Origin: Sesamum alatum
Taxonomy: Eukaryota; Streptophyta; Magnoliopsida; Lamiales; Pedaliaceae
Assembly (NCBI GenBank): GCA_034509735.1
Contig: JACGWO010000012.1
Coordinates: 22,907,188-22,971,187 of the forward strand
DNA length: 64,000 bases
Direction of reading: 5' to 3'
The notes beneath the pieces were generated by a model, which was given only the letters and a program-made list of their open reading frames with translations, had not been told where the DNA came from and made no database searches. Numbering within the stretch: position 1 is the stretch's first letter; each line of letters opens with the position of its first letter. Made by a program: the position numbers and the translations under genes. Of the stretch, positions 1 to 11,143 are shown piece by piece.

Positions 1-482
1 CTTTTGAAATGAAATAAAATCAGCATTTATTATAAACAAGAATAAAAAAAAGAATTAGCATAATTGTACTTACCCGATAATTAATTACCTTACAAGTCTA
101 AATACGACCGTACTATTGAAAATTAAATTTGTTTGTTGTCAAATATAAATGCCTAAACTCTATTATAGTATAAACATATTCAAAATGCGACATATTTCCT
201 TTTTTAATTTCTCCCTAGTACTTATAATTGATTAATTCATTTCTCGAGTACTTTAAAATTAATTTTTATTTAATTAAGAAATATTACACAAAATTAATAA
301 ATTTTATATAATTAAATTTATTTTACAATCTTTTTTAATTAAAAAAAATATACACACGCATCCAATATGGCATGTACGTCCAAATATACATAAATGACCA
401 AACTTAGTCAATAGAGTAATCTTTACTCCACAAAAGAAATATATATATATATATATATGTTTGATATCTTATATTTACTTTT
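1..482. other. AT-rich spacer, no gene seen
   Basis: This stretch is AT-rich with short homopolymers and a TA run near 440-458. No long open frame or splice-ready exon is visible. The last nine bases (474-482, TTTACTTTT) are the left target-site copy of the foldback element that follows. Confidence 0.6.
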
Positions 483-1255
483 AGTTAAATACAATTACCA
501 CCCTAAAGTATCCATCCTACATCAATTATCCTCATAAAATATTAAAACCTTCAAATACCCCCCTCCCCGACCTTTAATTTTTAAGATTAAAAAGTCAATT
601 TTACCCTTACAAAAATTGCTTTCTAAAAAAAATTAAAAGGATTTTTAAAATGTTAGAAATCACCATTTGTCAAAATTTTGCCTAATTCTAATTTCACCTG
701 TTTATCGAGTTCTTTTTATTTTCGTAATATTTTAGTTTAATTTGTTGTCAGACCAAGTAAAAAATAAATTTATACATGCATATAATTACCATATTTATAT
801 AATTACCATATATATAAATTTATATTAATTGTATATTTTTATTAGTTCATCAACTGTTTCAATTTTATTAATCAACATTTATATAATTATCACATATATA
901 AATATACAATTAATTGTATATTTTTTGAAGTAAATATATATATATATATATGTATAAATTTATTTTTAATTTGATTCAACAAATAAGTGAAAGTAAAATA
1001 AAATGAGCTAGGATTACGAAAATAAAAAAGAGCTCAATGAACAAGTGAAACTATAATTAAACAAAATTTTGATAAACGGTGATTTGGCATTTTAGAATTT
1101 TTTTATTTTATTTTTTCAGAAAGCATTTTTTGTAAGGGTAAAATGAATTTATCAAATTTAAAAATTAAAGATTCTGAAGGTTTTTAAAGATTTTAATACT
1201 TTAAGAGTAATTAATATGGAGTGAATACCTTATGGGTAATATAAGTATTGAACCC
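483..1255. mobile_element. Foldback (MULE-type) element, family B copy 1
   Basis: The two halves are inverted copies of each other over several hundred bases: the left arm runs through text such as TTACCACCCTAAAGTATCC and the right arm returns the complement, ending GTATTGAACCC. The flanks 474-482 and 1256-1264 are both TTTACTTTT, a perfect 9-bp target-site duplication. The centre is TA-rich and holds no open frame, so it is non-autonomous. A second copy of the same family lies at 41226-42020. A 9-bp duplication with long arms is typical of Mutator-like elements; the superfamily assignment is inference. Confidence 0.85.
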
Positions 1256-1481
1256 TTTACTTTTAAATAATTTAATAAATCTTATTTTAATGTGAAATTA
1301 AAGCCATTTCACATTCCCCAATACACAAAAACTGACAAATTCTATATTTTCATAATTCCACCACACCCAAGGTTCTTTAGCTACTACCAATAAGTTCCAT
1401 CACCAAAAAAGAAAGACTAAAACAAAAAGCAAACACAATAAAATAATAATTATATATATAAATAAAACACAATAAAATAAT

Positions 1482-1980
1482 GGGTTAATTACATTTAGAC
1501 CCCCTCTGAAAATGCATAATTACACTTTCCCCCAAAGAAGTTTTGAAATTACATTTACACCCCCTCTAAAAATTCTTTGTTTACACCTGACCTCCATTCG
1601 TTAAAGTTTGGGCGGAAAATGTTCATTTCAACAAAAATAATTACATAAATTTTCAATTTTACCTCTCATTTAACATTCTCGTGCAATAAATTTGTACTTA
1701 TAAGGAAAAAATATAATAATATTGGTCTCACTCCATACATATACGTTACACTTGTCCTCTTATAAGTACAAAAATATACATGAGAATGTTAAGTGATAGG
1801 AAAAATTGAAAATTTGTGTAATTATTTTTGTTGACGTGAACATTTTTCGTCCAAACTCTAACGGATGGGGGTCAGGTGTAAACAGAGAATTTTCGGAGGG
1901 GGTGTAAGTGTAATTTCAAAATTTTTTTGGGGGAAAGTATAATTATACATTCTCAGAGGGGGTGTAAGTGTAATTAACCC
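1482..1980. mobile_element. Foldback (MULE-type) element, family A
   Basis: An almost complete 499-bp palindrome. It opens GGGTTAATTACA and closes TGTAATTAACCC, and the arms pair nearly to the middle (around 1720). The flanks 1473-1481 and 1981-1989 are both TAAAATAAT, a perfect 9-bp target-site duplication. No coding capacity. It sits about 1.1 kb upstream of the receptor kinase start codon. Confidence 0.9.
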
Positions 1981-1989
1981 TAAAATAAT

Positions 1990-2734
1990 AATAACAACCC
2001 AAAAAAAAAAACTAAACTGTTTCTTTTTCCAACTCACTTTTTACCTCTACTTGACCGTACCAGTACACCCTGCTAGCTAGGGTTCCTATTTAATTTAATC
2101 TAATACAATGCTTCCCCAATTTTATTATCTCATTTTATTGAATTATTTTAGTATATAATTAATTTTTACAATTTGTAAATTTATTTAACCTCTTAAAATA
2201 TTTTTTTTTGGTATAACATAAGTAGTTCAGATCTTCTACTCATATAATAAAATTGTTTTTTTTTAATATTATGTTCAGGCACATTTTAAAATTAAAAAAA
2301 ATTAAAAGAAATATTCAAATTTTATCGGTTTTTATTTTTATTTTGTTCTCTTTCATATAATTAATAACTATAATGAGAATTTAGATTATGCATACGTATC
2401 CAACGGACTCCATTAGCTAATTATTTATTAAGGGAAAGACCCTTAAGAGTGACTAACGCAGTTGGCAGAATGCAACGTCTAAAATATCCTTTAACATTAT
2501 ATGGATAATGAATTATATTTCATTATATATATAAGATGGAACATAAAGAAAAAAATTAAATTATATCGACTTTCCTTATTGTTGAGTCTAATATACCCTC
2601 TAAAAATATTATATAATTTATCTTATGAGTGTACCTAAAATTTTATATAAAATAAAAGTATTTGTGTAATTAAATTTAATATAATAAATACTAACTTAAA
2701 ATGGAGGGTTAGATACAGTATTTGTATCTATCCC
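1990..2734. other. AT-rich upstream region of the receptor kinase gene
   Basis: No gene. Mostly AT-rich sequence with poly-T and TATA-like patches (for example 2641-2660). It may include distal promoter sequence of the gene starting at 3044, but no element can be assigned with confidence. Confidence 0.5.
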
Positions 2735-3043
2735 CAGGCTGGAGCTCTCTCACTCCTGCCCTTTTGTTTTCTCTCTCACACAGTACACTCACCCACAAGA
2801 AAAGACAGACACATTCACACTGTCACTCACTTTATCTCTCCCAACTGCACTGCACATACATACAGACATAAATCACTCAACCAACAACAAAATTTCAGAC
2901 CAGAACCCACCACCCAACCAAATGATTCTCCGCCCTTACTCCGCCTCCTCCTCCGCCTCACATTAATCCATAAACAAACCTCAACTCATCCCCCCAAGAA
3001 AAGTAGAAAACCAGGGACACTGCATTTACTGCAACTCCCACCA
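2735..3043 (+). promoter_or_regulatory. Core promoter and 5' leader of the LRR receptor gene (pyrimidine-rich)
   Basis: Base composition changes sharply from AT-rich to a CT-rich stretch (2746-2850, CTCTC and CACTC runs) that continues to the start codon at 3044. Such pyrimidine patches are common at plant transcription starts. No clear TATA box lies just upstream, so the start site cannot be placed exactly. Confidence 0.45.
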
Positions 3044-5763
3044 ATGCTGCTTCTCCTCCTCCTCTTCCTGGGCCTCCTCTCCCCCGCCGCCTTCTCAGAT
3101 CTCTCCACCGACATGGCTGCCCTCTTGGCCCTGCGGGCCGCGGTTGGTGGCCGCACCTTGTTTTGGAACACAAACCTGAGCACTCCATGCAACTGGCAAG
3201 GTGTTCAATGTGAGAATAACCGCGTCACCGTTCTTCGCCTCCCCGCTTCTTCTCTCTTTGGGACTCTCCCAGCGGACACTCTCTCCAACTTGACTGCTCT
3301 CCGCACCCTCAGCCTCCGCCTCAACCACCTCTCCGGGCCCCTGCCCGGAGACCTCTCCCAGCTCTCTCAACTTCGGAATCTTTATCTTCAGGGGAACCAG
3401 TTCACCGGGTCCGTCCCTGATTTTCTTTTCTCTCTTCACTCGCTCGTGCGGTTGAATCTTGCTTCCAACAATTTTTCGGGTGAAATCCCGTCTGGGTTTA
3501 ACAATTTGACTCGTTTGCGTACGCTTTTCTTGGAGAACAACCAGTTTAGTGGGAGTTTGCCGGATATTGAGCTTCCTAATCTTGATCAGTTTAATGTTTC
3601 TTTTAATAATTTAAACGGGTCCGTGCCGAAAGGGCTTGCGGGGAAGCCCAAGAATGCGTTTTTGGGAACTTTGCTTTGTGGGAAGCCTCTTGATAGTGTC
3701 TGTGCCGACAATGCTGGTGAATCTCCGGCTGCGTCTCCTGCGGGAAGCGCAAATGGGAGCGGAAATTCGGGGAAAAGTGGGAAAAAGAAGTTGTCCGGCG
3801 GTGCAATTGCTGGAATTGTGATTGGATCTGTTGTTGGGTTGATTTTATTGCTGCTGGTTTTGTTTATTTTGTGTAGGAAGAGGAGCGGAAACAAGGCCAG
3901 CTCTGTGGATGTGGCGGCCATCAAGAATCAAGAAAATGAGGCCGGCGAAAAGCCGGCTGCGGAAGCGGAGAATGCTGGAATGAACAATGGGTTTTCGGTG
4001 GCTGCAGCAGCAGCTGCTGCGATGAGTGCGAATGGGAATGCAAAGGGCGAAAATGCAGCAAATTCTGCTGCTGCGGCAGCCAAGAAGTTGGTATTTTTCG
4101 GGAACGCGCCGAGGGTCTTCGACTTGGAGGAGTTGCTGAGAGCATCGGCTGAGGTTTTGGGGAAGGGGACTTTCGGGACAGCGTATAAGGCGGTATTGGA
4201 AGTTGGGACTGTGGTAGCTGTGAAGAGGTTAAAGGATGTGACGATTTCGGAGAGGGAGTTTAAGGAGAAAATTGAAGGGGTTGGAGCTATGGATCATGAG
4301 AATTTGGTTCCTCTGAGGGCTTACTACTACAGTAGGGAGGAGAAGCTTCTTGTTTATGACTACATGCCAATGGGAAGCCTATCTGCACTCCTACATGGTG
4401 AGTTAGACTTCAAAGTTCCCTGCTCTGCCATTTAACTCATGATTTTTGCTTTCTTGAAAGGTGAATTTCTTGTTTTGTATACAAGTATGTTATTTCTATT
4501 AAGTTTCAATTGTTTTACGTGATATATGGTTGGTTGCTTTTCTGCATTTCATGTAATTTTTGTAGGATTTCAATCAAATTCTTGGACTAGCTTAGTAGTT
4601 CTTCGTGTCTGTGATGTTTGTTTGACACTGTGGCTCTGTTTTGTCTGCCGATCGTTTCTAGTTTTGTGTCTAAGTTCGATGATTCACTGTCGTATGCCTA
4701 CTCTGTTATAATCAGCTCAATTGAATTTGTCAACTTTCTTAGGTATAGTTGGTGAGATGTTTACGTATTGCTGCTTGTCTTGCAGTCCGTAAACGGTCCC
4801 TCCATTTTATTGCCTAATTTTATATGCATGACTTCGTCGGTGCCTGTCGAGCTGCACATGCAATACAATCTCATTGATGTTTCCCTTGCCTTTAGTTGCT
4901 TTCAGTCTTATTGTTTGATCTGAACCGACGCTATGACGTTTCTCTTGCAATATCAATAAGATCACACCTATTATTTATGATTTGGCAGTTCTTGATTTGG
5001 CCTATTTCACCAATGTGATTATGTTTAACCTATAGTTCCCATCACTTGGTTTAGCACTACCCTTACAAAGATTTGAAAGGAATTTCTTAATTTTGTCATC
5101 GTGTGTCTGGTCTCATTGGCATTCTTGTCACTGTTGTGTTTTTCCTGCTCAGGAAACAAAGGAGCTGGTCGGACACCGTTAAATTGGGAAATCAGGACCA
5201 GGATTGCTCTTGGAGCTGCCCGAGGCATCGAATACCTGCATTTCCAAGGTCATGGTGTTTCCCATGGGAACATTAAATCATCAAACATCCTGCTCACCAA
5301 GTCGTACGACGCCCGAGTCTCGGATTTCGGACTCAACCACCTAGTTGGACCTCCGTCCTCTCCCACACGAGTTGCTGGCTACCGTGCACCAGAAGTGACC
5401 GACCCCCGCAAGGTTTCCCAGAAGGCCGACGTTTACAGCTTTGGCGTGTTGCTCTTAGAGCTCCTAACGGGGAAAGCGCCCACTCATGCCCTCTTGAACG
5501 AAGAAGGAGTAGACCTGCCGAGATGGGTTCAGTCAGTCGTTCGGGAGGAGTGGACTTCTGAAGTTTTCGATCTCGAGCTCCTCAGGTACCAGAATGTGGA
5601 GGACGAAATGGTGCAACTCTTGCAACTCGGAATCGACTGCACGGCTCAGTACCCCGATAAGCGGCCCTCGATCTCTGAAGTCGCAAGTCGCATCGAAGAG
5701 CTTCGTCGTTCAAGCTTGCGCGACTATCAAGAACAGCCCGACCTCGTCAGCGAAACAGATTAG
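3044..5763 (+). CDS. RLK902: LRR receptor-like pseudokinase, RLK902/RKL1 group
   Basis: Two exons, 3044-4397 and 5153-5763, with a phase-1 GT-AG intron (4398-5152); the spliced protein is 654 aa, close to Arabidopsis RKL1/RLK902. Visible in order: signal peptide (1-18), N-terminal LRR cap with WNTN and CNWQGVQC (41-56), about five leucine-rich repeats (65-195), a Ser/Gly-rich stalk, one membrane helix (about 254-277), a basic stop-transfer CRKR, an Ala-rich cytoplasmic linker (319-346) and a kinase domain from about 366. The glycine loop GKGTFG (373-378) and VAVK lysine (394) are present, but the catalytic HRD is HGN (489-491), so phosphotransfer is doubtful; DFG (509-511) is kept. This loss is typical of the clade. 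Plasma-membrane signalling, probably by scaffolding, is family knowledge. RKL1 is an equally possible name. Confidence 0.93.
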
Positions 5764-6561
5764 AAGTCATTCAAGTTGTGCCATCCATCATTGAACCAAA
5801 GAAACACCTCCCAACAACTCAATGCTGTCTGGAAATTTTTATCTTCCTTAAACCTGTTGTATTTGTTTGTTACTTGAGAGAGAGCCTATTCTTGTTTGTC
5901 AGAATTATTACCAGCTCAACCCCCACCCCACCATTCCCAACTCAGTACAATTCTCTCTCTTTTTCATCTGGGGTGGCTGATTTCAGTTCCATTTGTTCTT
6001 GTTGGGTGGAATACATGGTTGCTGTAATTATTACTTTAGCTTTAACTTTTCTTTTTTTCTTTCTATAGTTTCTTTTGCTTTTTGAATGAACTTTTTCTTA
6101 TGTTGATTGAGGGCTTCTGCTGGTTTTTTTGTTGTCTGAATTTGTTAGTCCAATGCCTTGATTTGCTTAAATAACATATTACTATCAAGTTGATTGCTTT
6201 TTCCTATGAACTTTGGAGTTGGTTGCCAAGCATCAAGAATTGTGCCCTTGTGAGGACTATTTGGGACCATCTTTCCAATACATTTTTACCTTACTCTATA
6301 TTTGTCTTTCTCCACACTCATTTGGATCTTATCCATTATTTTTCTCATTGGATTCCTATGAATACCTATACAAAATCTTACCTAGGAGGGTGTTGGGCTA
6401 AGTTTATTTAAAAAAATTTATAAACTTCTTGATATTAAACTTTAATCTAAAATAAGCTTTTGAAGTTATAAGAAGTTTGTTAAAATCCTATGAATAAATC
6501 AAGAATGCCTTATTTTTTCTTTTCGAAAGAGTTTATAAGTTCTTAACATCCTTTTTTTTTA
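5764..6561. other. 3' UTR and downstream spacer of the receptor kinase gene
   Basis: T-rich sequence follows the TAG stop at 5761-5763, as expected for a plant 3' UTR and polyadenylation region (about 5764-6170). Short open frames here are AT-rich and resemble no known protein. No other feature is seen up to the foldback element at 6562. Confidence 0.5.
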
Positions 6562-8126
6562 GGGATAATTATATTTACACCCCCTCACTTATTATCCATT
6601 TACACAAACCACTTCTGTCTTTTGAAAAATTACAGAAACCACCCCTAGCAACCTTTAAAACCCAAAAATACCCTTATTGATTTGGTCAAACTTTAATATA
6701 AATTTTGAAGGATAAAAATGCCCTTAGGGGTGTTTCTGTAATTACCAAAAGATATAGGGGGTGTTAATGTAATGTCTATGAGAATGAGTAATATGACCCC
6801 ATATTTTTTTTTATTATTTATATCAAATTTAAATTTAAATTTTGAATTTAAATTATTTTATTAACTTTTTTTAATTTAATCTCTATATGAAATTACAGAT
6901 TATAATAATTGAAATATTAAATTATTCAATTTATATATTTATAAAGTTAGTACTATGTTGTACATTTAAATTATAATTATCACGCTTGTATAAATATTTT
7001 AGATTTTTAAAATTAAAAAATTATTTATCCTCTATTTTATTTATAACTAAAATTAATAAATTATATCAAACTTAAATTTAAGTTTAAATCATTTTATTAA
7101 CTATTTTTTATTGAATCTTTACATATATTACATCTTTTAATAATTAAAATATTAAATTATTCGATTAATATAATACAAAAAGGTTAGTTACTAGGCTATA
7201 GATTTAAATTGTAATTATCACACTTGTATAAATGATTTTAGATTCTTAAAATTAAAAGATTATTTATCCACTATGTTTATTTGTATCTAAATTTTATTAT
7301 GATTAATAAATTATACATATATGTATATATATATATATATTTATACATATATAAAAAATATATATGTTTATACTATATAATATATGTTTATATTTTTGTA
7401 CATACATATTTAGATAGCAGACAAAGGTGGCGGAGGGCGACAACGAAGGCGGGTGAAAGCGGAAGAGGGGCCGGGCGCAGACGGGGAGGCGGTGAGGAGG
7501 GCGCAAGCGGGGCGGCAGGGTGAGGGATAATTTAAAAAAAAATTTAAAATATCTAATAAATAAATTATTTATTTTACTAATTCTGATTTGATTTATATAA
7601 AATTTATAATTATTTTAAATTATAATATATTAATTTTAATAAAATTTAGTTATAAATAAAAATAGAGGATAAATATTTTTTTAATTTTAATAATTTTAAA
7701 TAATTTACTTAAGTATGATATTTTTTTAATTTAAACTTATAATCTAGTAACTAATTGAATAATTTAATTGAATAATTTAATATTTTAATTATTAGAAACT
7801 ATAATTTTATATAGAGATTCAATTAAAAAAATTAATAAAATAATTTAATTTAAATTTAAGTTTGATATATATAATGAAAAAATATATGGGGTCATATTAT
7901 TCATCATCATAAACATTACATTAACACCCCCTCTACCTTTTGATAATTACAGAAACACCCCTAAGGGCATTTTTGTCCATTAAAATTTATATTAAAGTTT
8001 GACCAATTCAATAGGGGTATTTTTGGGTTTTAAAGGCTGTTAGGGATGGTTTCTGTAATTTTTTAAAAGGCAGGGGTAGTTTATGTAAATGGACAATAGA
8101 TGAGGGTGTGTAAATATAATTATCCC
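6562..8126. mobile_element. Foldback (MULE-type) element, family C copy 1, with GC-rich cargo
   Basis: The left end GGGATAATTATATTTACACC is matched in inverted orientation by the right end closing AATTATCCC, and the arms pair for hundreds of bases (the same ACAGAAACCACCCCT motif returns as its complement near 8045). The left arm holds an imperfect tandem duplication of about 240 bp (6821-7063 and 7064-7300). The centre has a TA microsatellite and then a GC- and purine-rich block (7413-7528). Flanks are poly-T, so the target duplication cannot be read. A second copy with the same cargo lies at 58683-59937. Confidence 0.85.
7413..7528. other. GC-rich cargo block inside family C foldback
   Basis: About 115 bp of very GC- and purine-rich DNA in an otherwise AT-rich element. 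It contains GGCGGAGGGCGAC and GCGGAAGAGGGG. A diverged copy sits at the same place (59276-59393) in the other family C element. Frames through it give Arg/Gly-rich nonsense. It may be a captured gene fragment, but I cannot name a source. Confidence 0.6.
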
Positions 8127-9315
8127 TTTTTTCTTAATATGTAAGCTCTATTTTTGTAAACGTTTATAAGTTTTTAAACATCTTATAAGATGTTTTAAAG
8201 AACTTATACGCTCCCCTCAACGTCTCAAAATATGAGTACATAATACCTAAACAAATTATTGAGTTTGAAGAAATTACACCCTGCCCCTCATATTTAGCAT
8301 TTATATTATTTTCTGACCATCTAACCATATCACAAATGGTCAAAATATATGTCTTGTGAAGGCAATAAAAGTGAAGGCAACCAGAATAAATTGGCAATGA
8401 ATGAGTTTAGGAATTGAGGTTTTAGTGAAAGGTGAGAGTGACAGCTACCTGCACTCATGCATTCTCACCCTCACAGCTAAACACTGCTTCTTGCTGCTGC
8501 TGCTCTTCTGGTGGTGGGCTTCACACTTCATACTTCAGACAGACATAAGGTGGTCACATTTCAGTGGTCCTATGTGTAAATTTTGTGGATAATATATTGC
8601 TCTAAGACCCCTCCAATTTATGACTATATTACAAAAGTTTTTCTTACCGTTTGATATTTCTGTTGGTGATGTTTTCGTTGTGTTGAGGGGTGTGTAATTA
8701 TTATGAATGTAATGGTGGTTTCTGTAATTTTGACGATGATTGAGGGAGTAATGAATATAACGGAGCATCGGTTACGTGGGGGTGGTAGTTAATTGTTCTT
8801 GCAATTGTAGTGGTTTCTGTAATCCGATCATAATTCAAGGAGTGCCATTGTAATGAAAATATTGGGGGTGTGTTTGTAATTAAAGGAGTGTTAAGTACAA
8901 TTATGACTTAAACTTTATTAGCAACCAATACAGATGAAGGGTTTCTCTTGAACACCCCCAAGTCCAACAATGTGTGTGTGTGAGAGAGAAAGAGAGAGGT
9001 GAGTGTGTGTGTGTGAGAGAGAAAGAGAGAGGTGAGTGTGTGTGTGTGAGAGAGAGAGAGATGTCTTAAAAGAAACAAAGTGTTATGATGAGAGGAGATG
9101 GGATGTTATTGTTGTCTGTTGAGGTCAAGTTTTGTAGAGTAGCAATCAATTAAAAGATAAGGTTTCCCCATGTCATACAAAACTAGAAACTCACCTGTGA
9201 CTGTCCCAACTAACATCCTCCCTCCAATTATTTTGCAAACAAGACATTATTTTTAGTGTTGAATACTGATTGATATACGATTTGAAAAGAGTGATTTAAT
9301 AATATAAATAAATTA
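8127..9315. other. Spacer with repeat debris
   Basis: No convincing gene. From about 8600 to 8905 there is a one-armed stretch of GGTTTCTGTAAT and GTGTGTAATTA motifs like the arms of the foldback elements, probably a decayed copy. A TG/GA minisatellite lies at 8971-9061. The open frame at 8401-8592 shows no recognisable domain. Confidence 0.5.
8971..9061. repeat. TG/GA minisatellite, about 33-bp unit, nearly three copies
   Basis: A unit made of (TG)n, then GAGAGAGAAAGAGAGAGG, then TGAG repeats almost exactly twice, followed by a third partial copy ending in (GA)n. Confidence 0.85.
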
Positions 9316-10233
9316 GGGTTAAATACATTTTGCACTCCTGAACTATACGTATAGTCTAATTTAGGCCCCTAAAATATAAAATGTAATAAAAAGGCTCCTG
9401 ACAAAATAATTTGATATTAAAAGGACAAAAATGCCCTTCTCACTTATCACCTATACATTTCATTTTATTCCCTAAAGGTATGTTTTATTACTTTGCCAAA
9501 ACTATTTTTAGAGATTTAAAATTTTACTCAAATTTTATTTAAAAAATAGTATTTAAAATTTATAATTTTTTTTAATTAATTATGTACTACAAAAAATATT
9601 TACAATCACACTATATGCATATATATTTTACAAAGTAAATTATTTATGTTAAAAAATACATGTAAATATGTGTAAATAAATGATGCATATAATTTTATAA
9701 AAAAGTATGTTATATAATCTATAATTTTTTGTTTAGGTATATGTACGCATAATAAAATGATATCATATCATTACTCAAAAGATTATAGAATATTATAGAT
9801 TAATGATATTATAGATTTGTATATTTATAGTATATTATGTTCGATGTAATATTTTTAAATTGTATCAAACATATTATTTTTTAAAAAAAATTCAACATAT
9901 ATATAACAACACAAGCAAAAATTATGTAAATTTTTAAACATTATGTAAAAAATATAAGGTCTGTAAATTTATAGAGTGTTATACAGATTTTATACTAATT
10001 ATAAAAATAATAAATTTTGATAGTATTTATGTTAAATATAATTTTTATAATAATTAAAATTATGTCTTAGGGGAATGATTGAAATAAACATATTTTAGGG
10101 GTGTAAACAATAAGGACATTTTCGTCATAAAAAAAATAATCCATATCATGAGGGGTCATTTTGTTATATTTTATAGTTTAGGGGAATAAAAATGCACTTT
10201 ATGCATCATTCAGAGGTGCAAAATGTATTTAAC
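9316..10233. mobile_element. Foldback element, family D copy 1
   Basis: The left end GGGTTAAATACATTTTGCAC is returned in inverted form as GTGCAAAATGTATTTAAC at 10217-10233. Sub-terminal motifs (AAGGACAAAAATGCCC near 9419, and GGACATTTTCGTC near 10113) also pair. The interior is AT-rich with no coding capacity. A clean target duplication is not visible because a related element begins only a few bases further on. Confidence 0.75.
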
Positions 10234-10602
10234 TATTTAGAGTTGAATATATTTTGCACTTTTGAACTATTGTCACGGTCGCAAATACATCCCTCAATTA
10301 CAAACATACCAAAAAAGTCTGCGTTTCTGTTGGAAAGAGCGATGCAATAATATTTTGGACCAAAATACCGTCCAAATGCAACATTATATATAGGAACTTA
10401 ATGTTTGTGGAAAAGGATAGAAAATTAGCCATAGTTTAATGAGACTTTTTAACAAGAAATATGAAAAGACATTGAAAGTAATTACAACGAAACCTTGAAT
10501 GTGAAGAATGAGAAGTTAAGTCAAGTTGTCATAAATTTGACAACAAGAAGCAATTTGATGGTGATAAAAATCCAAAGTTTGGAAGCTAAAATTTTAATTT
10601 AT

Positions 10603-11098
10603 TGTCAACGGGAAACACGCTTTTTATTCCTGACCATCAGATGAAAGAATCTGATCTGGGTCGTCGGATTGAAGGTCAGGATGGAATTGGGGATGATAAC
10701 CCTAATTTGGAGAGCAACTACGTCGTTTTGGAGTGGGCTGGTGATCAATTGGGGATTAGGGATTTGAACAAGGATGTCGGACTCAAGGGAGCTGTTCCCA
10801 AGCCGACGGAGGGACACGTGGCAAAAGATTAGGCCGAGGGCAGCGCACTCCCAGCTAGCTGGAGCTGGAGCATTTGTGGCAGAAAACTAACCAATGGGAG
10901 CTGGAAGAACTGGAGATGTCTTTTTGTAAATTTTCTTGAGAATTGTAATTCCCTTTTTGTAATGGCAGACTTGTATAAAAGTCTGAAAACGATCTTTTGC
11001 AAGGAATTAAGTAAAAATATTCAAGTTTTTTGCATTATCTTCTCAACCCTATTTTCTCTCTACTCCCCATCCCCTATCTTCCTTCTTAAACTGTTACA
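10603..11098 (+). repeat. 5' LTR of the chromovirus
   Basis: 496 bp, TG...CA ends. It has lost about 18 bp just after its first five bases compared with the 3' LTR (TGTCAACGGGAAAC versus TGTCACGACTTTGCAGGGAAAC). A TATA-like CTTGTATAAAAGTC motif near 10971-10984 probably drives the R region. The open frame across this LTR is not a gene. Confidence 0.93.
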
Positions 11099-11100
11099 TT

Positions 11101-11114
11101 TGGCCTCAGAGCCA
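11101..11114 (+). other. Primer-binding site of the chromovirus
   Basis: TGGCCTCAGAGCCA begins two bases after the LTR end. It matches most of TGGTATCAGAGC, the complement of the 3' end of initiator tRNA-Met used by many plant Ty3/gypsy elements. The tRNA assignment is by family knowledge. Confidence 0.7.
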
Positions 11115-11143
11115 ATGATCCTTGGACCTTAAAACAATCACTT

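Noticed and set aside
1482..1980. Long palindrome as an assembly artefact
   Set aside because: The arms differ at several positions and the 9-bp flanking duplication is that of a transposition event.
7281..7523. 80-codon frame through TA microsatellite and GC block
   Set aside because: Low-complexity translation inside a foldback element.
8431..8469. Hairpin GGTGAGAGTG...CATTCTCACC as a microRNA precursor
   Set aside because: The stem is only about 10 bp and no known miRNA sequence is present.
10602..10832. Open frame in the 5' LTR (and its sister at 15410-15691)
   Set aside because: It lies inside both LTRs and diverges by indels between the copies; it is not a gene.
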